Source: Clostridium estertheticum (GTDB taxonomy: Bacteria; Bacillota; Clostridia; Clostridiales; Clostridiaceae). Taken from it: a stretch of DNA of 64,000 nt. The position numbers were made by a program, and so were the translations under genes. Below, piece after piece: positions 40,032-49,417 of this stretch. The stretch lies in the NCBI RefSeq assembly GCF_026650985.1, contig NZ_CP086239.1, forward strand, positions 1,674,001-1,738,000. The letters are read 5' to 3'. The stretch's first letter is position 1. Each line of letters starts with the position of its first letter. Under the pieces are notes generated by a model, which was not told where the DNA came from, searched no databases, and saw nothing but the letters and a program-made list of their open reading frames with translations.

Positions 40032-41516
40032 ATGAAATTTTACTCGCTTTTAGCAATAGTTTTATACTTACTCATTTTACTTGTAATAGGATACTATTCC
40101 TACAGAAAGACCAAGAATATTTCTGATTATATGATTGGAGGAAGAAGTTTAGGGCCTATGGTTACAGCCTTGTCTGCAGGTGCCAGTGATATGAGTGGAT
40201 GGATGCTTATGGGCCTACCTGGAGCTGTATATGCTACAGGCATTTCAAGCATTTGGCTTAGTGTCGGATTAACTATAGGGGCCTATTTTAATTATCGCCT
40301 GCTTGCTCCAAGATTTAGAATCTATACTGAAGTTGCTAGTGATTCTTTAACTGTGCCAGATTATCTTGAAAATAGATTCAAAGATAACTCTAAAATGCTA
40401 AGAATTGTATCAGGCATAATAATACTTGTTTTCTTTACATTATACGTTTCCTCAGGCATTGTCGCTGGTGGAAAATTATTTAGGGACTTATTTGGATTCA
40501 CATACACTTCTGGCGTAGTAGTGACATTATCTATAGTTGTAATATATACATATTTTGGAGGCTTTTTAGCCGTAACTTTAACAGATTTTTTTCAAGGCAG
40601 TCTTATGTTTATTGTACTAGTTATCGTGCCTATTGTAGCCTATACGAATCTAGGAATAGATCCTGGTACTTTTGTTAATAAGGTAAAACATATTGATCCT
40701 GCATTATTTGATGTACTTCGCGGAACAAGTTTATCTACAATAATAGGATTTTTAGCCTGGGGCCTTGGTTACTTTGGTCAACCTCATATCATAGTTCGTT
40801 TTATGGCTATTAAATCCGCAAAAGAACTTAAATCAGCAAGAAGGATAGGAATAGGTTGGATGGCGATTGGACTTCTGGGCTCTATGGCAAGTGGACTTAT
40901 AGGGCTTGTATATTTTACATCCATAAGCCAACCCTTAAAAGATCCTGAAATGGTTTTTCTTCGCCTTGGTGATGTACTATTCCATCCCTTTGTTACTGGG
41001 ATAATACTCTCAGCAGTACTTGCTGCCATTATGAGTACCATTTCTTCTCAGCTTTTGGTTTGTTCAAGCTCTATAACAAAGGATTTTTATCTTACATTTC
41101 TTAATAAAGAAGCAACAGAGAAAACTCAAATGTTTGTTGGAAGAATATCTGTCCTTATAATTGCAGCTTTTGCAGTAATATTTGCATATGTTCCAAACAA
41201 AACTATTCTTAATATAGTAGGTCAAGCATGGGCGGGCTTTGGTTCTGCTTTTGGACCAATGCTTCTCCTTAGTCTTTACTGGAAGAGAATGACTAAGTGG
41301 GGTGCATTATCAGGTATGGTTGTAGGTGGCTTAACAGTTATTATATGGATTCTTACTGGATTATCGGCTCATTTGTATGAAATGATTCCGGGCTTTAGTC
41401 TATCTCTTATAGCTGTTATAGTTGGAAGCCTTTTAACAAAACAACCTGATGAATCCGTAATATATGAATTTAAAACCATGGAAAAAGACTTAATGGATAT
41501 AACAAAGGCACCCTAG
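40032..41516 (+). CDS. putP: sodium/proline symporter PutP
   Basis: A 494-residue sodium:solute symporter with about 13 helices of the LeuT fold. Characteristic PutP segments are YMIGGRSLGP, SDMSGWMLMGLPGA, YTYFGGFLAVTLTDF and FGQPHIIVRFMA. It would import proline with Na+. AAAGGAGATT precedes the ATG. Its stop codon sits inside the terminator hairpin at 41493-41536. It converges on natAB, a sodium exporter pair. Confidence 0.96.
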   Translation: MKFYSLLAIVLYLLILLVIGYYSYRKTKNISDYMIGGRSLGPMVTALSAGASDMSGWMLMGLPGAVYATGISSIWLSVGLTIGAYFNYRLLAPRFRIYTEVASDSLTVPDYLENRFKDNSKMLRIVSGIIILVFFTLYVSSGIVAGGKLFRDLFGFTYTSGVVVTLSIVVIYTYFGGFLAVTLTDFFQGSLMFIVLVIVPIVAYTNLGIDPGTFVNKVKHIDPALFDVLRGTSLSTIIGFLAWGLGYFGQPHIIVRFMAIKSAKELKSARRIGIGWMAIGLLGSMASGLIGLVYFTSISQPLKDPEMVFLRLGDVLFHPFVTGIILSAVLAAIMSTISSQLLVCSSSITKDFYLTFLNKEATEKTQMFVGRISVLIIAAFAVIFAYVPNKTILNIVGQAWAGFGSAFGPMLLLSLYWKRMTKWGALSGMVVGGLTVIIWILTGLSAHLYEMIPGFSLSLIAVIVGSLLTKQPDESVIYEFKTMEKDLMDITKAP

Positions 41517-41536
41517 GGTGCTTTTGTTATATCCAT
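41493..41536. terminator. terminator overlapping the putP stop codon
   Basis: Arms ATGGATATAACAAAGGCACC and GGGTGCTTTTGTTATATCCA around CTA. The TAG stop of putP is in the loop at 41514-41516, so the left arm is the last seven codons. It would also serve natB on the other strand, which ends at 41546. Confidence 0.8.
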
Positions 41537-41545
41537 ATTTGAATT

Positions 41546-42730
41546 CTAAGATCTAAATATCACACTTTCCTTATTAAACATATGTCTTGCTAGAATAATA
41601 GCCGCTATAGTATAAACTATAGACCATACTATTGTTATTCCTATATGACCATAATTATAAATTCCACTTGTAAGTTCCTTAACCACTGAGCTTACACTAA
41701 GTAGTGGTATGTTAAAATAAATAAAAGGTATATTTTTTGCATCCATATACATAGTTCCATAAGCAGCAAATATAGGGACAATTGAAAATGGTGTCAAATA
41801 TGTTTGAGCTTCCTTGAAAGAACGAGCATATATGCTTACAGCTAGTTCAAGTGCACCGAAAAACATTGTTGTTATTATTGTTATTACTCCAATTAAGGCT
41901 ATTGATTTATACCCTAGACCAATTGATGAACTTCCATTTCCGAACATCCCACCAGGAATTTTCATTGAAACTAGAAGACCAATCATTGAGCATACCGATA
42001 CTATAAAACCCATTATTGTTATTGCATAGAGTTTTCCTGTTAATATGTAATGTCTTCCAGCTTTTGTAGTTAAAAGCGGTTCAAGTGTTCCACGTTCCTT
42101 CTCACCTGCCCCTAGGTCTGTTGCTGCTGCAATAGTTCCTGTTGCACTATAAAGAAGCACGAATATAGGAATAAGCATTCCTAATACTATCTGACCTTGT
42201 GCACTTTCTTCCTTTTGAAAACTTGTTTTAGCAACCGTTATCGGCGTTAATATCTTTATATCAATATTCCTTTTTGTTAATCTACTTCCCACTATTTCCT
42301 TGCTTAATTCATCTATTATACCAGTTACCTTGCTGAGTGCAATCGAAGATTTTTGACTTGTATTATCGTAAAAAATCTTTATACCAGAATTATTACCCTT
42401 TGAAATAAATAGATCAAAATCCTTTGGTATTTCCACAAACAGTAGTGCCTTTCCATCCTTTACTGCTTCTTGTCCATCAGTGCCACTTATAAATTTTATA
42501 GACTTATCTTTTTTTAGTACTTTACCAAGGCTACTATCCCCTTTATCCACCATTACAATCTTCGTATTTTGATTAACATCGACCTCAGCGCTATTCATAG
42601 TTTTCCCCATAATAAAACTAAGTACTGGCATTAGCAAAAGAGGAATAAGTAAACTTACTATTATTGTCTTTTTATCTCTAAGCATATCCTTAAGTTCTTT
42701 TAGTAATATTACACTAACTAATTTATTCAT
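41546..42730 (-). CDS. natB: ABC-type sodium efflux permease NatB
   Basis: A 394-residue permease. It begins MNKLVSVILLKELKDMLRDK and has a first membrane helix, a large extracytoplasmic domain (about 45-185) and five C-terminal helices, with the NatB motif DLGAGEKERGTLEPLLTT. It overlaps natA by eight bases. In Bacillus subtilis NatAB exports Na+; the sequence supports the same family, and sodium as substrate is inferred from similarity and from its position next to putP. Confidence 0.92.
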   Translation of the reverse strand: MNKLVSVILLKELKDMLRDKKTIIVSLLIPLLLMPVLSFIMGKTMNSAEVDVNQNTKIVMVDKGDSSLGKVLKKDKSIKFISGTDGQEAVKDGKALLFVEIPKDFDLFISKGNNSGIKIFYDNTSQKSSIALSKVTGIIDELSKEIVGSRLTKRNIDIKILTPITVAKTSFQKEESAQGQIVLGMLIPIFVLLYSATGTIAAATDLGAGEKERGTLEPLLTTKAGRHYILTGKLYAITIMGFIVSVCSMIGLLVSMKIPGGMFGNGSSSIGLGYKSIALIGVITIITTMFFGALELAVSIYARSFKEAQTYLTPFSIVPIFAAYGTMYMDAKNIPFIYFNIPLLSVSSVVKELTSGIYNYGHIGITIVWSIVYTIAAIILARHMFNKESVIFRS

Positions 42731-43451
42731 TGCTGCCCCCTATAAGTTTTACAAAAATATCTTCCATATCTTTATTGTCATATTTAACCTTAAGCTCATT
42801 TATTATTCCATGTTCCACGACTTTACCCTTATGTATTATTACAACTCTATCACAAAGTTTTTCGACCTCTACCATACTATGACTTGAGAAAACTATAGCC
42901 TTACCTTCTGACTTACACTTAAATATAAAATCTTGAATAAGTCTTGTGGCAGAAACATCAAGTCCGGTGCTTGGTTCATCAAATAACATAACGGAAGGCT
43001 TATGGACAATACTTCTTGCAATTGCTACCTTTTGTTTCATACCTCTTGAGAATTTACCTACCCGTTTATCTATAAATTCACTCATTTCAAGCTCGCTCAC
43101 AAGTTCTTCTATACTTTTTTTTGCATCAACTTCGCTCATACCGTTCAATTGGGCAAAATACATTATATTTTCTCTTGCTGTAAGCCTGTCATATAGACCA
43201 ACCTCTCCACCAAATAAAATTCCAATTTCTCCTCTAATATTTTCAGGCTCCTTCACTAAATCATATCCTGCAATCTTCCCTTCCCCCTCTGTTACCTTAA
43301 GCATAGTTGCAAGCATTCTCATTATAGTTGTTTTCCCAGCTCCATTTTCTCCAATAAGGCCTAGTATTTCTCCCTTATTAACAACAAACGAAACTCCTTC
43401 CACTGCAATAAAATTTTTAAACTTTTTAGTAAGTTTTTTTACCTCTAACAA
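42723..43451 (-). CDS. natA: ABC-type sodium efflux ATPase NatA
   Basis: A 242-residue ATPase that powers NatB. Walker A is GENGAGKTT, signature FSRGMKQKV, Walker B VMLFDEPSTGLDV and H-loop SSHSMVEV. The segment ILFGGEVGLYDRLTARENI is typical of NatA. The gene begins the two-gene operon, with GGAGGGGG before the ATG. Confidence 0.93.
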   Translation of the reverse strand: MLEVKKLTKKFKNFIAVEGVSFVVNKGEILGLIGENGAGKTTIMRMLATMLKVTEGEGKIAGYDLVKEPENIRGEIGILFGGEVGLYDRLTARENIMYFAQLNGMSEVDAKKSIEELVSELEMSEFIDKRVGKFSRGMKQKVAIARSIVHKPSVMLFDEPSTGLDVSATRLIQDFIFKCKSEGKAIVFSSHSMVEVEKLCDRVVIIHKGKVVEHGIINELKVKYDNKDMEDIFVKLIGGSNE

Positions 43452-43549
43452 TTTAATTCCCCCTCCTGTAAAATATAATAATATGTATTTAAATAGTATC
43501 TTAACAAATTGCTAATATATAACTAACTCATTCTTAATACATTCCACAT

Positions 43550-43597
43550 AATAAGTCCACATTCCTTTAAAATAATTTTAAGGAATATAGACTTATT
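43550..43597. repeat. intergenic stem-loop
   Basis: Nested inverted repeats AATAAGTC/GACTTATT and ATTCCTT/AAGGAAT in the 311-base gap between natA and the chemoreceptor gene. No T run follows on either strand, so it may not be a terminator. Nothing else was seen in this gap. Confidence 0.5.
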
Positions 43598-43777
43598 AAT
43601 GAAGCAAATAATTCAATAAACATAATAGATAACTATTTATTTCTTTCTTAGATGTAAAAATTTAAAAGGATTTTACAATATTATGTCGAATATGTATTTA
43701 TAAACTATTCCATGAATTTATAAAAATAAAAGGTAATCATAAATTCTACTGAAAATATTTTATTGGGAGTGATTAAA

Positions 43778-45757
43778 ATCAAAACTATAAGGGGCTTTAA
43801 ATTTAAAATATCAATTATTATCGTAATTATTATTATAATACCACTTATTATATCCACCGCAATTATTGGAGTAAAAAATTCAAGTATTATGAAGAAAAGT
43901 GCCTATACTCAACAAATGGATAAGGCAAATGCTGTTGAAAAAGAAATAAAATTAACACTAAATGATATTCAAAGTTTGATGACTGGTCTAGTCGCTACGG
44001 ATGAAGTCCAATCTATGGATTTCAACAAACTTGATAGTATATGTAAAACATTTAGAACACAATTCCCAATGATTTTAGACTTTACAGCATTAGACCCAAA
44101 AGGTATGATGTTTTATAGTTCTATGGGGAAAAATAAGCTAGCAGATAGGTCTAATAGAGATTATTATAAAATGGGAATGAAAGGTGAATCTGGTTTTTCT
44201 AATGTATTGATATCTGGTACTACAAAGAAACCAATAATAATATGTTTTACTCCTATTTTGAAAAACGGAAAAGTTGTAGGTGTATTAGCTGCTAACCTTT
44301 CACTAGATGTTTTTAGTGATTTAGTAACAAAAGAAAGTTATGGAAAATCAGGACAAGTTTATTTAGTTGATGGAGCTGGAAAAGCAATTGGCCATAGTAA
44401 TAAGAAACTGGCCGACCAACTTACGGATTTAACAAAGCTTAGCCCTGTAGCTAAAGTTATAAAAAAACAAACTGGGCAAATCGAATACGCAAGTAACAAT
44501 GTTGCTAAACTATCTACCTATAAATTTATTGATAAAATTAATTGGGGTGTAGTAGTTGAAGTAAATTCCAGCGAGGCCTTTAATGAATTGAATTTGATTA
44601 TAATGATTATGCTGGTTATTATTGCAGGTGCATTATTGTTATCCTTAATTATAGCAAATTTTCTTTCAATTTATATTACAACTCCACTTAAAAAGATAAC
44701 TGAAAAAATTTCCCTTGCATCGGAAGGTCATCTAGATAAATCTACATTACAGGGAAATATTTTAAAAAGGAATGACGAGTTTGGCCAAATTTCCAATAAG
44801 TTTAATTATATGATAGGCAGTATTGGTGATTTAGTTAGAGAAATAAAAAATTCTTCCGGCACTCTATTAGATTCATCTAACTCCCTTACGAACATAACTA
44901 AACAGACTGCACTTGCTTCAGAGGAAGTCGCCAAAGCTATTGAAGACATAGCTATAACAGCTACGGAGCAAGCTAAAGATACTGAAAGCAGCGTAAGTGA
45001 AATATCTAGTATAACTCAAGATATTGAACATGTTTCTGTGGCTGCTAGTGAAATGAAGGACATTTCTAACCACACTGTTGAAATCACTAAAAAAGGTAGG
45101 TCTGTAGTTAAATTACTTTCAGATAAAAATACTGAGAATAATAAGGCTAACAAAGATGTAAGCGAAGTAATTCAGAGGGTTGATGAAAGCTCACAGAAGA
45201 TAGGTGTAATAATAGAAACAATAGATAACATAGCTAAACAGACTAACTTACTAGCACTAAATGCTGCTATAGAGGCTGCAAGAGCCGGGGAAAGTGGTAG
45301 AGGCTTTGCAGTTGTAGCAGATGAAGTTCGTAAATTAGCGGAACAATCTTCTGGCGCCACTAAGCAGATTGGAACCTTGATAACCGAAGTTCAAACCAAC
45401 GCAAAATTTGCTGTAACAGTTATGGAAAATACTCAAATCATAGTTGAAGAGCAAAATGAGGCTGTATATCAAACTGGAGAACAGTTTAAAGATATATCTG
45501 GATCCTTTAAGGCGTTAATGGATAAGATGAATGAGATAAGTAAATTTAGTGAGAATATGACAAATAAAAAAGAGGCTATAGTGGCAAACATAACTAATAT
45601 CTCTGCAGCTGCTGAAGAAACTTGCGCAGCTACAGAAGAAGTTTCAGCTGTTACTGCTGAACAATTATTAGCAATAAATAAGGCAGAATCTCATGCAGAA
45701 GATTTGAAACAATTAGTGAATAAACTAGAAAACGCAGTTGACAAATTTAAAGTCTAA
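43778..45757 (+). CDS. methyl-accepting chemotaxis protein with dCache domain
   Basis: A receptor of about 659 residues. It has a membrane helix near the start ([20 protein letters not shown]), an extracellular dCache-type domain ([20 protein letters not shown] and [16 protein letters not shown]), a second helix near 275-300, a HAMP domain and a signalling domain with tip [18 protein letters not shown]. The longest frame begins with TTG at 43763, which has no ribosome binding site before it. GGGAGTG lies just inside and fits a start at ATC (43778), after which the protein reads [12 protein letters not shown] fragment of a second copy lies downstream at 47859. Confidence 0.92.
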   Translation: MKTIRGFKFKISIIIVIIIIIPLIISTAIIGVKNSSIMKKSAYTQQMDKANAVEKEIKLTLNDIQSLMTGLVATDEVQSMDFNKLDSICKTFRTQFPMILDFTALDPKGMMFYSSMGKNKLADRSNRDYYKMGMKGESGFSNVLISGTTKKPIIICFTPILKNGKVVGVLAANLSLDVFSDLVTKESYGKSGQVYLVDGAGKAIGHSNKKLADQLTDLTKLSPVAKVIKKQTGQIEYASNNVAKLSTYKFIDKINWGVVVEVNSSEAFNELNLIIMIMLVIIAGALLLSLIIANFLSIYITTPLKKITEKISLASEGHLDKSTLQGNILKRNDEFGQISNKFNYMIGSIGDLVREIKNSSGTLLDSSNSLTNITKQTALASEEVAKAIEDIAITATEQAKDTESSVSEISSITQDIEHVSVAASEMKDISNHTVEITKKGRSVVKLLSDKNTENNKANKDVSEVIQRVDESSQKIGVIIETIDNIAKQTNLLALNAAIEAARAGESGRGFAVVADEVRKLAEQSSGATKQIGTLITEVQTNAKFAVTVMENTQIIVEEQNEAVYQTGEQFKDISGSFKALMDKMNEISKFSENMTNKKEAIVANITNISAAAEETCAATEEVSAVTAEQLLAINKAESHAEDLKQLVNKLENAVDKFKV

Positions 45758-45786
45758 TATAATAAAACATCTCACAATTTATATAT

Positions 45787-45840
45787 AAAAGGTAAAGACC
45801 AGAAGTAGTGATTTATCATTTCCTCTAGTCTTTACCTTTT
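45787..45840 (+). terminator. terminator of the dCache chemoreceptor gene
   Basis: Arms AAAAGGTAAAGAC and GTCTTTACCTTTT, separated by 28 bases, 30 bases after the stop codon and followed by ATTTTAACTTTT. Confidence 0.8.
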
Positions 45841-45904
45841 ATTTTAACTTTTCTATACTCTTCTTCATTAAAGAGCGAGGCGTAGGCGCTTTTGCTCTTG
45901 AAGA

Positions 45905-45959
45905 TTGACTCGCTTTTTATTTAGGTATATAATATAATAGTTAGCTTTCTAACTGTTAT
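45905..45959 (+). promoter_or_regulatory. consensus promoter with MarR-type operator
   Basis: TTGACT, a 17-base spacer and TATAAT (45928-45933) form a near-perfect housekeeping promoter. Immediately downstream is an inverted repeat, ATAATAGTTAG at 45934-45944 and CTAACTGTTAT at 45949-45959, with a four-base spacer and one mismatch. The repeat would cover the transcription start, as expected of a self-repressing MarR protein. It lies 27 bases before the MarR gene. Confidence 0.8.
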
Positions 45960-45986
45960 ATTCCTAATTAAAAGGAGGGACTAAAC

Positions 45987-46403
45987 ATGAACAAAGAGCT
46001 GCATTACATTTTACGGCTTTGTCACACACTTTGTAATAAAAAAATTTTGTTACAAACAAGTACCTTAGGATTGTCCCCAGGTCAACCAAAAATTTTGGAA
46101 TTTCTAGAACATCACAATGGCTGCGAGCAAAAAGAAATTGCCAAAGCTTGTGAAATAGAGCCAGCAACGGTCACTAATTTATTAGCCAGAATGGAGAAAT
46201 CTCATCTGATTGAACGAAAGCAACTAAATGGAAATCGACGTTCTTTACATGTTTCTTTAACAAAAGAAGGAGAAATAGTGACAACAAAAGTTTTAAAAAT
46301 TTTTGAGGAAGTGAGAAAAAAAGCCTTTGAAGGTTTTACAGTTGAGGAGCAGGCAGGAACGTTTCGTCTACTAACAAAGATGTTTGATAATTTATCTGAT
46401 TAG
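45987..46403 (+). CDS. MarR family transcriptional regulator
   Basis: A 138-residue winged-helix repressor: HTH GCEQKEIAKACEIEPATVTN, wing MEKSHLIERKQLNGNRRSLH. AAAGGAGGG precedes the ATG. It is followed by a membrane-kinase fusion gene 41 bases on. Together with the upstream promoter and operator this looks like a self-regulated two-gene unit. GC content is visibly higher than in the flanking genes. MarR proteins respond to small molecules, but the ligand is unknown. Confidence 0.94.
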   Translation: MNKELHYILRLCHTLCNKKILLQTSTLGLSPGQPKILEFLEHHNGCEQKEIAKACEIEPATVTNLLARMEKSHLIERKQLNGNRRSLHVSLTKEGEIVTTKVLKIFEEVRKKAFEGFTVEEQAGTFRLLTKMFDNLSD

Positions 46404-46444
46404 AAACCGAACAATGAAAAAAGTGAAGGAGAGTGAACTTTAAA

Positions 46445-47743
46445 ATGTCAATTCGTGAGATAGTGAAACGTTATTTATTTTTTATTTTAGGGTTATTCAT
46501 GATGGCGGTCGGTGTTGTGTTATCCACTCGATCCAATTTAGGAACGTCTCCGATTTCATGTGTGCCATACGTGTTGAGCTTGGGATTGCCTATGACCATT
46601 GGGCAATTTACTTTCTTAATGAACTTATTATTTATAATTTTTCAAATTTTATTATTAAGAAAACAATTCAAGCCCATTCAGCTACTTCAAGTTGTGGTAG
46701 CTTTTTTATTTGCCTATTTTACCGATTTTACTATGGGATTGTTATCATGGATAAGCGTGACCAGTTACCCTGCTCAAGTAGGATTATTTATACTTAGTTG
46801 TTTAATTCTTGCTCTTGGAGTCAGTATGGAAGTAACTGCAGATGTTGTCATGATGGCTGGTGAAGGGGTAGTTAGTGCCCTCTCAATAGTTACGAAGAAG
46901 GAATTTGGAAAATTAAAAGTAGCTTTCGATGTTACACTTGTAATTTGTGGTTTTCTTTTTTCATTTATTCTTTTTCATCGACTAAATGGAATAAGAGAAG
47001 GAACAGTTTTAGCTGCTTTATTAGTTGGAACCCTTGTCCGTTTGATTAACAAGCATTTGAGTTTTATGGATACTGTATTTAAGGGTAAATCTATAACTGT
47101 GAATACGAGTCAAGTTTTAACAACTGCTCAAGAAATTCATCCACTAGTAGTGACAATTAGTCGTGAATATGGTAGTGGAGGGCGTGCTATTGGTAAAAAA
47201 ATAGCAGCTGATTTAGGTATTTCTTTCTACGACACGCAATTATTAAAAACAGCTGCCGAAGAAACAGGCCTTTCTGAAAAATTTATTGCAGAAAATGATC
47301 AATTTGTTCCAAATTTGTTGTTAAATCAGTTATTATCTCAAGGATATGCCTTTTCTAAAAAGGAGAAAGATCCTCTAAATGCTATCTATGAAGCAGAAAA
47401 GAGAGCTATTATGAAACTTGCAAATACCGAATCTTGTGTAATTATGGAACATTGTTCCGATTCCATTTTAGCTGATTTCAAAGGGAGCTTCCATGTATTT
47501 ATTCATGCAGATAAAGCAAATAGAATGAAGCGTATTCAATATGAATATGGAATATCAGAGGAAAATGTCGAAGAAACGCTACACAAAACTGATAGGGCAA
47601 GAGAAACCTATTATCAAATCTATGCGGAACGTAAATGGGGACGTATTAAGAACTATGATTTGACAGTTAATAGTGCGGTCTTTGGCCTGGAGAAAACTAC
47701 TGAATTAATCGAAGAAGCCATTAAAGGAAAAGAAGCGTCATAA
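46445..47743 (+). CDS. YczE-like membrane protein fused to a cytidylate-kinase-like domain
   Basis: A 432-residue fusion. Residues 1-200 contain six or so membrane helices of the YczE/DUF6198 type (VGVVLSTRSNLGTSPISCVPYVLSLGLPM). Residues 235-430 form a P-loop kinase-like domain resembling cytidylate kinases: it opens with VVTISREYGSGGRAIGKKIA and contains HVFIHADKANRMKRI. GTG at 46433 opens the frame, but GGAGAG fits the ATG at 46445. The fusion layout is recurrent in Firmicutes; what it phosphorylates or senses is not established here. Its MarR neighbour suggests small-molecule control. Confidence 0.88.
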   Translation: MSIREIVKRYLFFILGLFMMAVGVVLSTRSNLGTSPISCVPYVLSLGLPMTIGQFTFLMNLLFIIFQILLLRKQFKPIQLLQVVVAFLFAYFTDFTMGLLSWISVTSYPAQVGLFILSCLILALGVSMEVTADVVMMAGEGVVSALSIVTKKEFGKLKVAFDVTLVICGFLFSFILFHRLNGIREGTVLAALLVGTLVRLINKHLSFMDTVFKGKSITVNTSQVLTTAQEIHPLVVTISREYGSGGRAIGKKIAADLGISFYDTQLLKTAAEETGLSEKFIAENDQFVPNLLLNQLLSQGYAFSKKEKDPLNAIYEAEKRAIMKLANTESCVIMEHCSDSILADFKGSFHVFIHADKANRMKRIQYEYGISEENVEETLHKTDRARETYYQIYAERKWGRIKNYDLTVNSAVFGLEKTTELIEEAIKGKEAS

Positions 47744-47760
47744 ATAATAGATATTAAATA

Positions 47761-47810
47761 AAAGAAACCCAATAAACCTTGTTTATAGACAAGTTTTATT
47801 GGGTTTCTTT
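47761..47810 (+). terminator. terminator of the MarR unit
   Basis: Arms AAAGAAACCCAATAAA and TTTATTGGGTTTCTTT, followed by TATTTGAAG. It ends 50 bases before the chemoreceptor fragment. Confidence 0.85.
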
Positions 47811-47858
47811 TATTTGAAGTGTTGCACGAGGTCTATGAACAATAAAAATATAAACTTA

Positions 47859-47922
47859 GCAAATTGAATACCCTAATAACAACATTACTAAACTATCCAC
47901 CTATAAATTTATTGATATAGTT
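47859..47922 (+). pseudogene. chemoreceptor gene fragment (dCache domain)
   Basis: About 54 of 64 bases match 44487-44550 in the intact receptor at 43778-45757, by eye. In the same frame it reads [19 protein letters not shown] against [19 protein letters not shown]. It lacks a start, binding site and the rest of the gene. It most likely remains from a second, tandem receptor gene lost or displaced when the MarR unit arrived. Confidence 0.8.
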
Positions 47923-47952
47923 ATATTTTTAAAAAGGATGCTTTCCCTTAAA

Positions 47953-49416
47953 CTAAAATTTTATAGTAACCCCCGTGGCTTCGCTATCCATTACACTTTC
48001 TACGTTTAAAATTATTTTTTTATCTTTTAGACTTTTAAACTCTATTACTTGTTCTTTTTTAGTCAATGAATTAGTCTCCATTGTTTTAATAGGAATATCA
48101 TTACCCTTTTCATTCTTTGCTCCAAAGTTAAACTGTACTATACTCTTAAATGCTTTTAAAGTAATCTTAGACTCTTTAATACTAACAATAGCTACTCCCA
48201 AATTATTAGGTTCTATAATCTTGTTTTCTAAATCTATTGTAATATATTTATCTTTTTTATTTATATATTTAAACCCATCGCATTTAAAAGTTAATCCTTT
48301 TTCACTAGCAATTCCGCCTTCCAACTCTAAGCAAATAGTATTATTCTCTCCACTACTTGATATTTTTTCTTTAGGAGAACTATACTCTTTTCCATTTTCA
48401 TCAATAAGTATTGGATTTACTACTCCAACTAGGTCATTATCTTTACTTACTAATTTACAATAAACTTTACTCCTAGATTTAGACAATTCTAGTTTTTCAA
48501 TTTTGAATATGCCACTCTCTTTATTTACTTGTTTTCCCACTACATTTATAGTCGCTAAATCACTCTTATAAATTTTATTACTTAATGATATAGGTATACT
48601 TAAAGTAGCAATTTTATTCTTTTGAGATAAATCTATCATTCTCTTTATAGTTTTTTTATCTAATTCAGCAATCGGTTTATGAAACATAACATCATCTTTG
48701 TAAACATCTATCTCCATTATAAAGTCCTTAACATTTGACTCATTCTTAATAACTTCTAGATACTTCTTATTAGGGATAACACCCCAAGGAAGTTCTTTAT
48801 TATCAACCTTATTCTTAAATTTAATCTTTCCTAAGATAAGACCTTTGTCTTCAAGCTCATAACCAATCCAGAGTTTTAACTTATCACCAGCTACTGATGT
48901 TACTGTAAACTTCGCGCCTTTATTTTCTACAGTAATATTTCCTTCTTGAATGTTTCCACTGCTTATTACGTTATCAAATCCCTTATCTAATTTTATAAAT
49001 TCAACCAACTTATTCAATACTGGTATATTATCTAATGCCCTTGCAACACTTGGCGAAATATTAGTTGATACTACAAATACTAACATGGCTGCTACTGCTG
49101 AGATTAACAACCGTCTAATAAGCTTATTTTTTATAACCATTATCCTCTTTTTAGATTTTTTTATAGGATTTAATTCAGCACCATCTAAACTTGATTTATA
49201 TTCATCTTCGTTATTAATAATATTTTGCTTAATCGTAATATTCTGCTTTGCACTTTTATTTACCCTTTCATAAAGTTTAGCTCTAATTTTTTCTTTTTCA
49301 TCATAATCACAAACATCATTCTTAATATCCTTACTTAAATACGTCTTATCCATTATCACATTTAATTCATTATCTGTAAGATTATCTACTATCTCAAATA
49401 CATCCTTTTCAAGCAT
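47953..49416 (-). CDS. DUF4179 protein, likely anti-sigma or sigma-dependent membrane protein
   Basis: A 487-residue single-pass membrane protein. Residues 1-100 are charged and cytoplasmic (an anti-sigma-like position), a helix lies near 105-125 (LLISAVAAMLVFVVSTNI), and the rest is extracellular; the start of that part (PSVARALDNIPVLNKLVEFI) is the DUF4179 signature. It starts after the sigma-factor stop with one base between, so the genes are coupled. By position it is the probable regulator of that sigma factor; direct evidence is lacking. Confidence 0.85.
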   Translation of the reverse strand: MLEKDVFEIVDNLTDNELNVIMDKTYLSKDIKNDVCDYDEKEKIRAKLYERVNKSAKQNITIKQNIINNEDEYKSSLDGAELNPIKKSKKRIMVIKNKLIRRLLISAVAAMLVFVVSTNISPSVARALDNIPVLNKLVEFIKLDKGFDNVISSGNIQEGNITVENKGAKFTVTSVAGDKLKLWIGYELEDKGLILGKIKFKNKVDNKELPWGVIPNKKYLEVIKNESNVKDFIMEIDVYKDDVMFHKPIAELDKKTIKRMIDLSQKNKIATLSIPISLSNKIYKSDLATINVVGKQVNKESGIFKIEKLELSKSRSKVYCKLVSKDNDLVGVVNPILIDENGKEYSSPKEKISSSGENNTICLELEGGIASEKGLTFKCDGFKYINKKDKYITIDLENKIIEPNNLGVAIVSIKESKITLKAFKSIVQFNFGAKNEKGNDIPIKTMETNSLTKKEQVIEFKSLKDKKIILNVESVMDSEATGVTIKF

Positions 49417-49417
49417 A

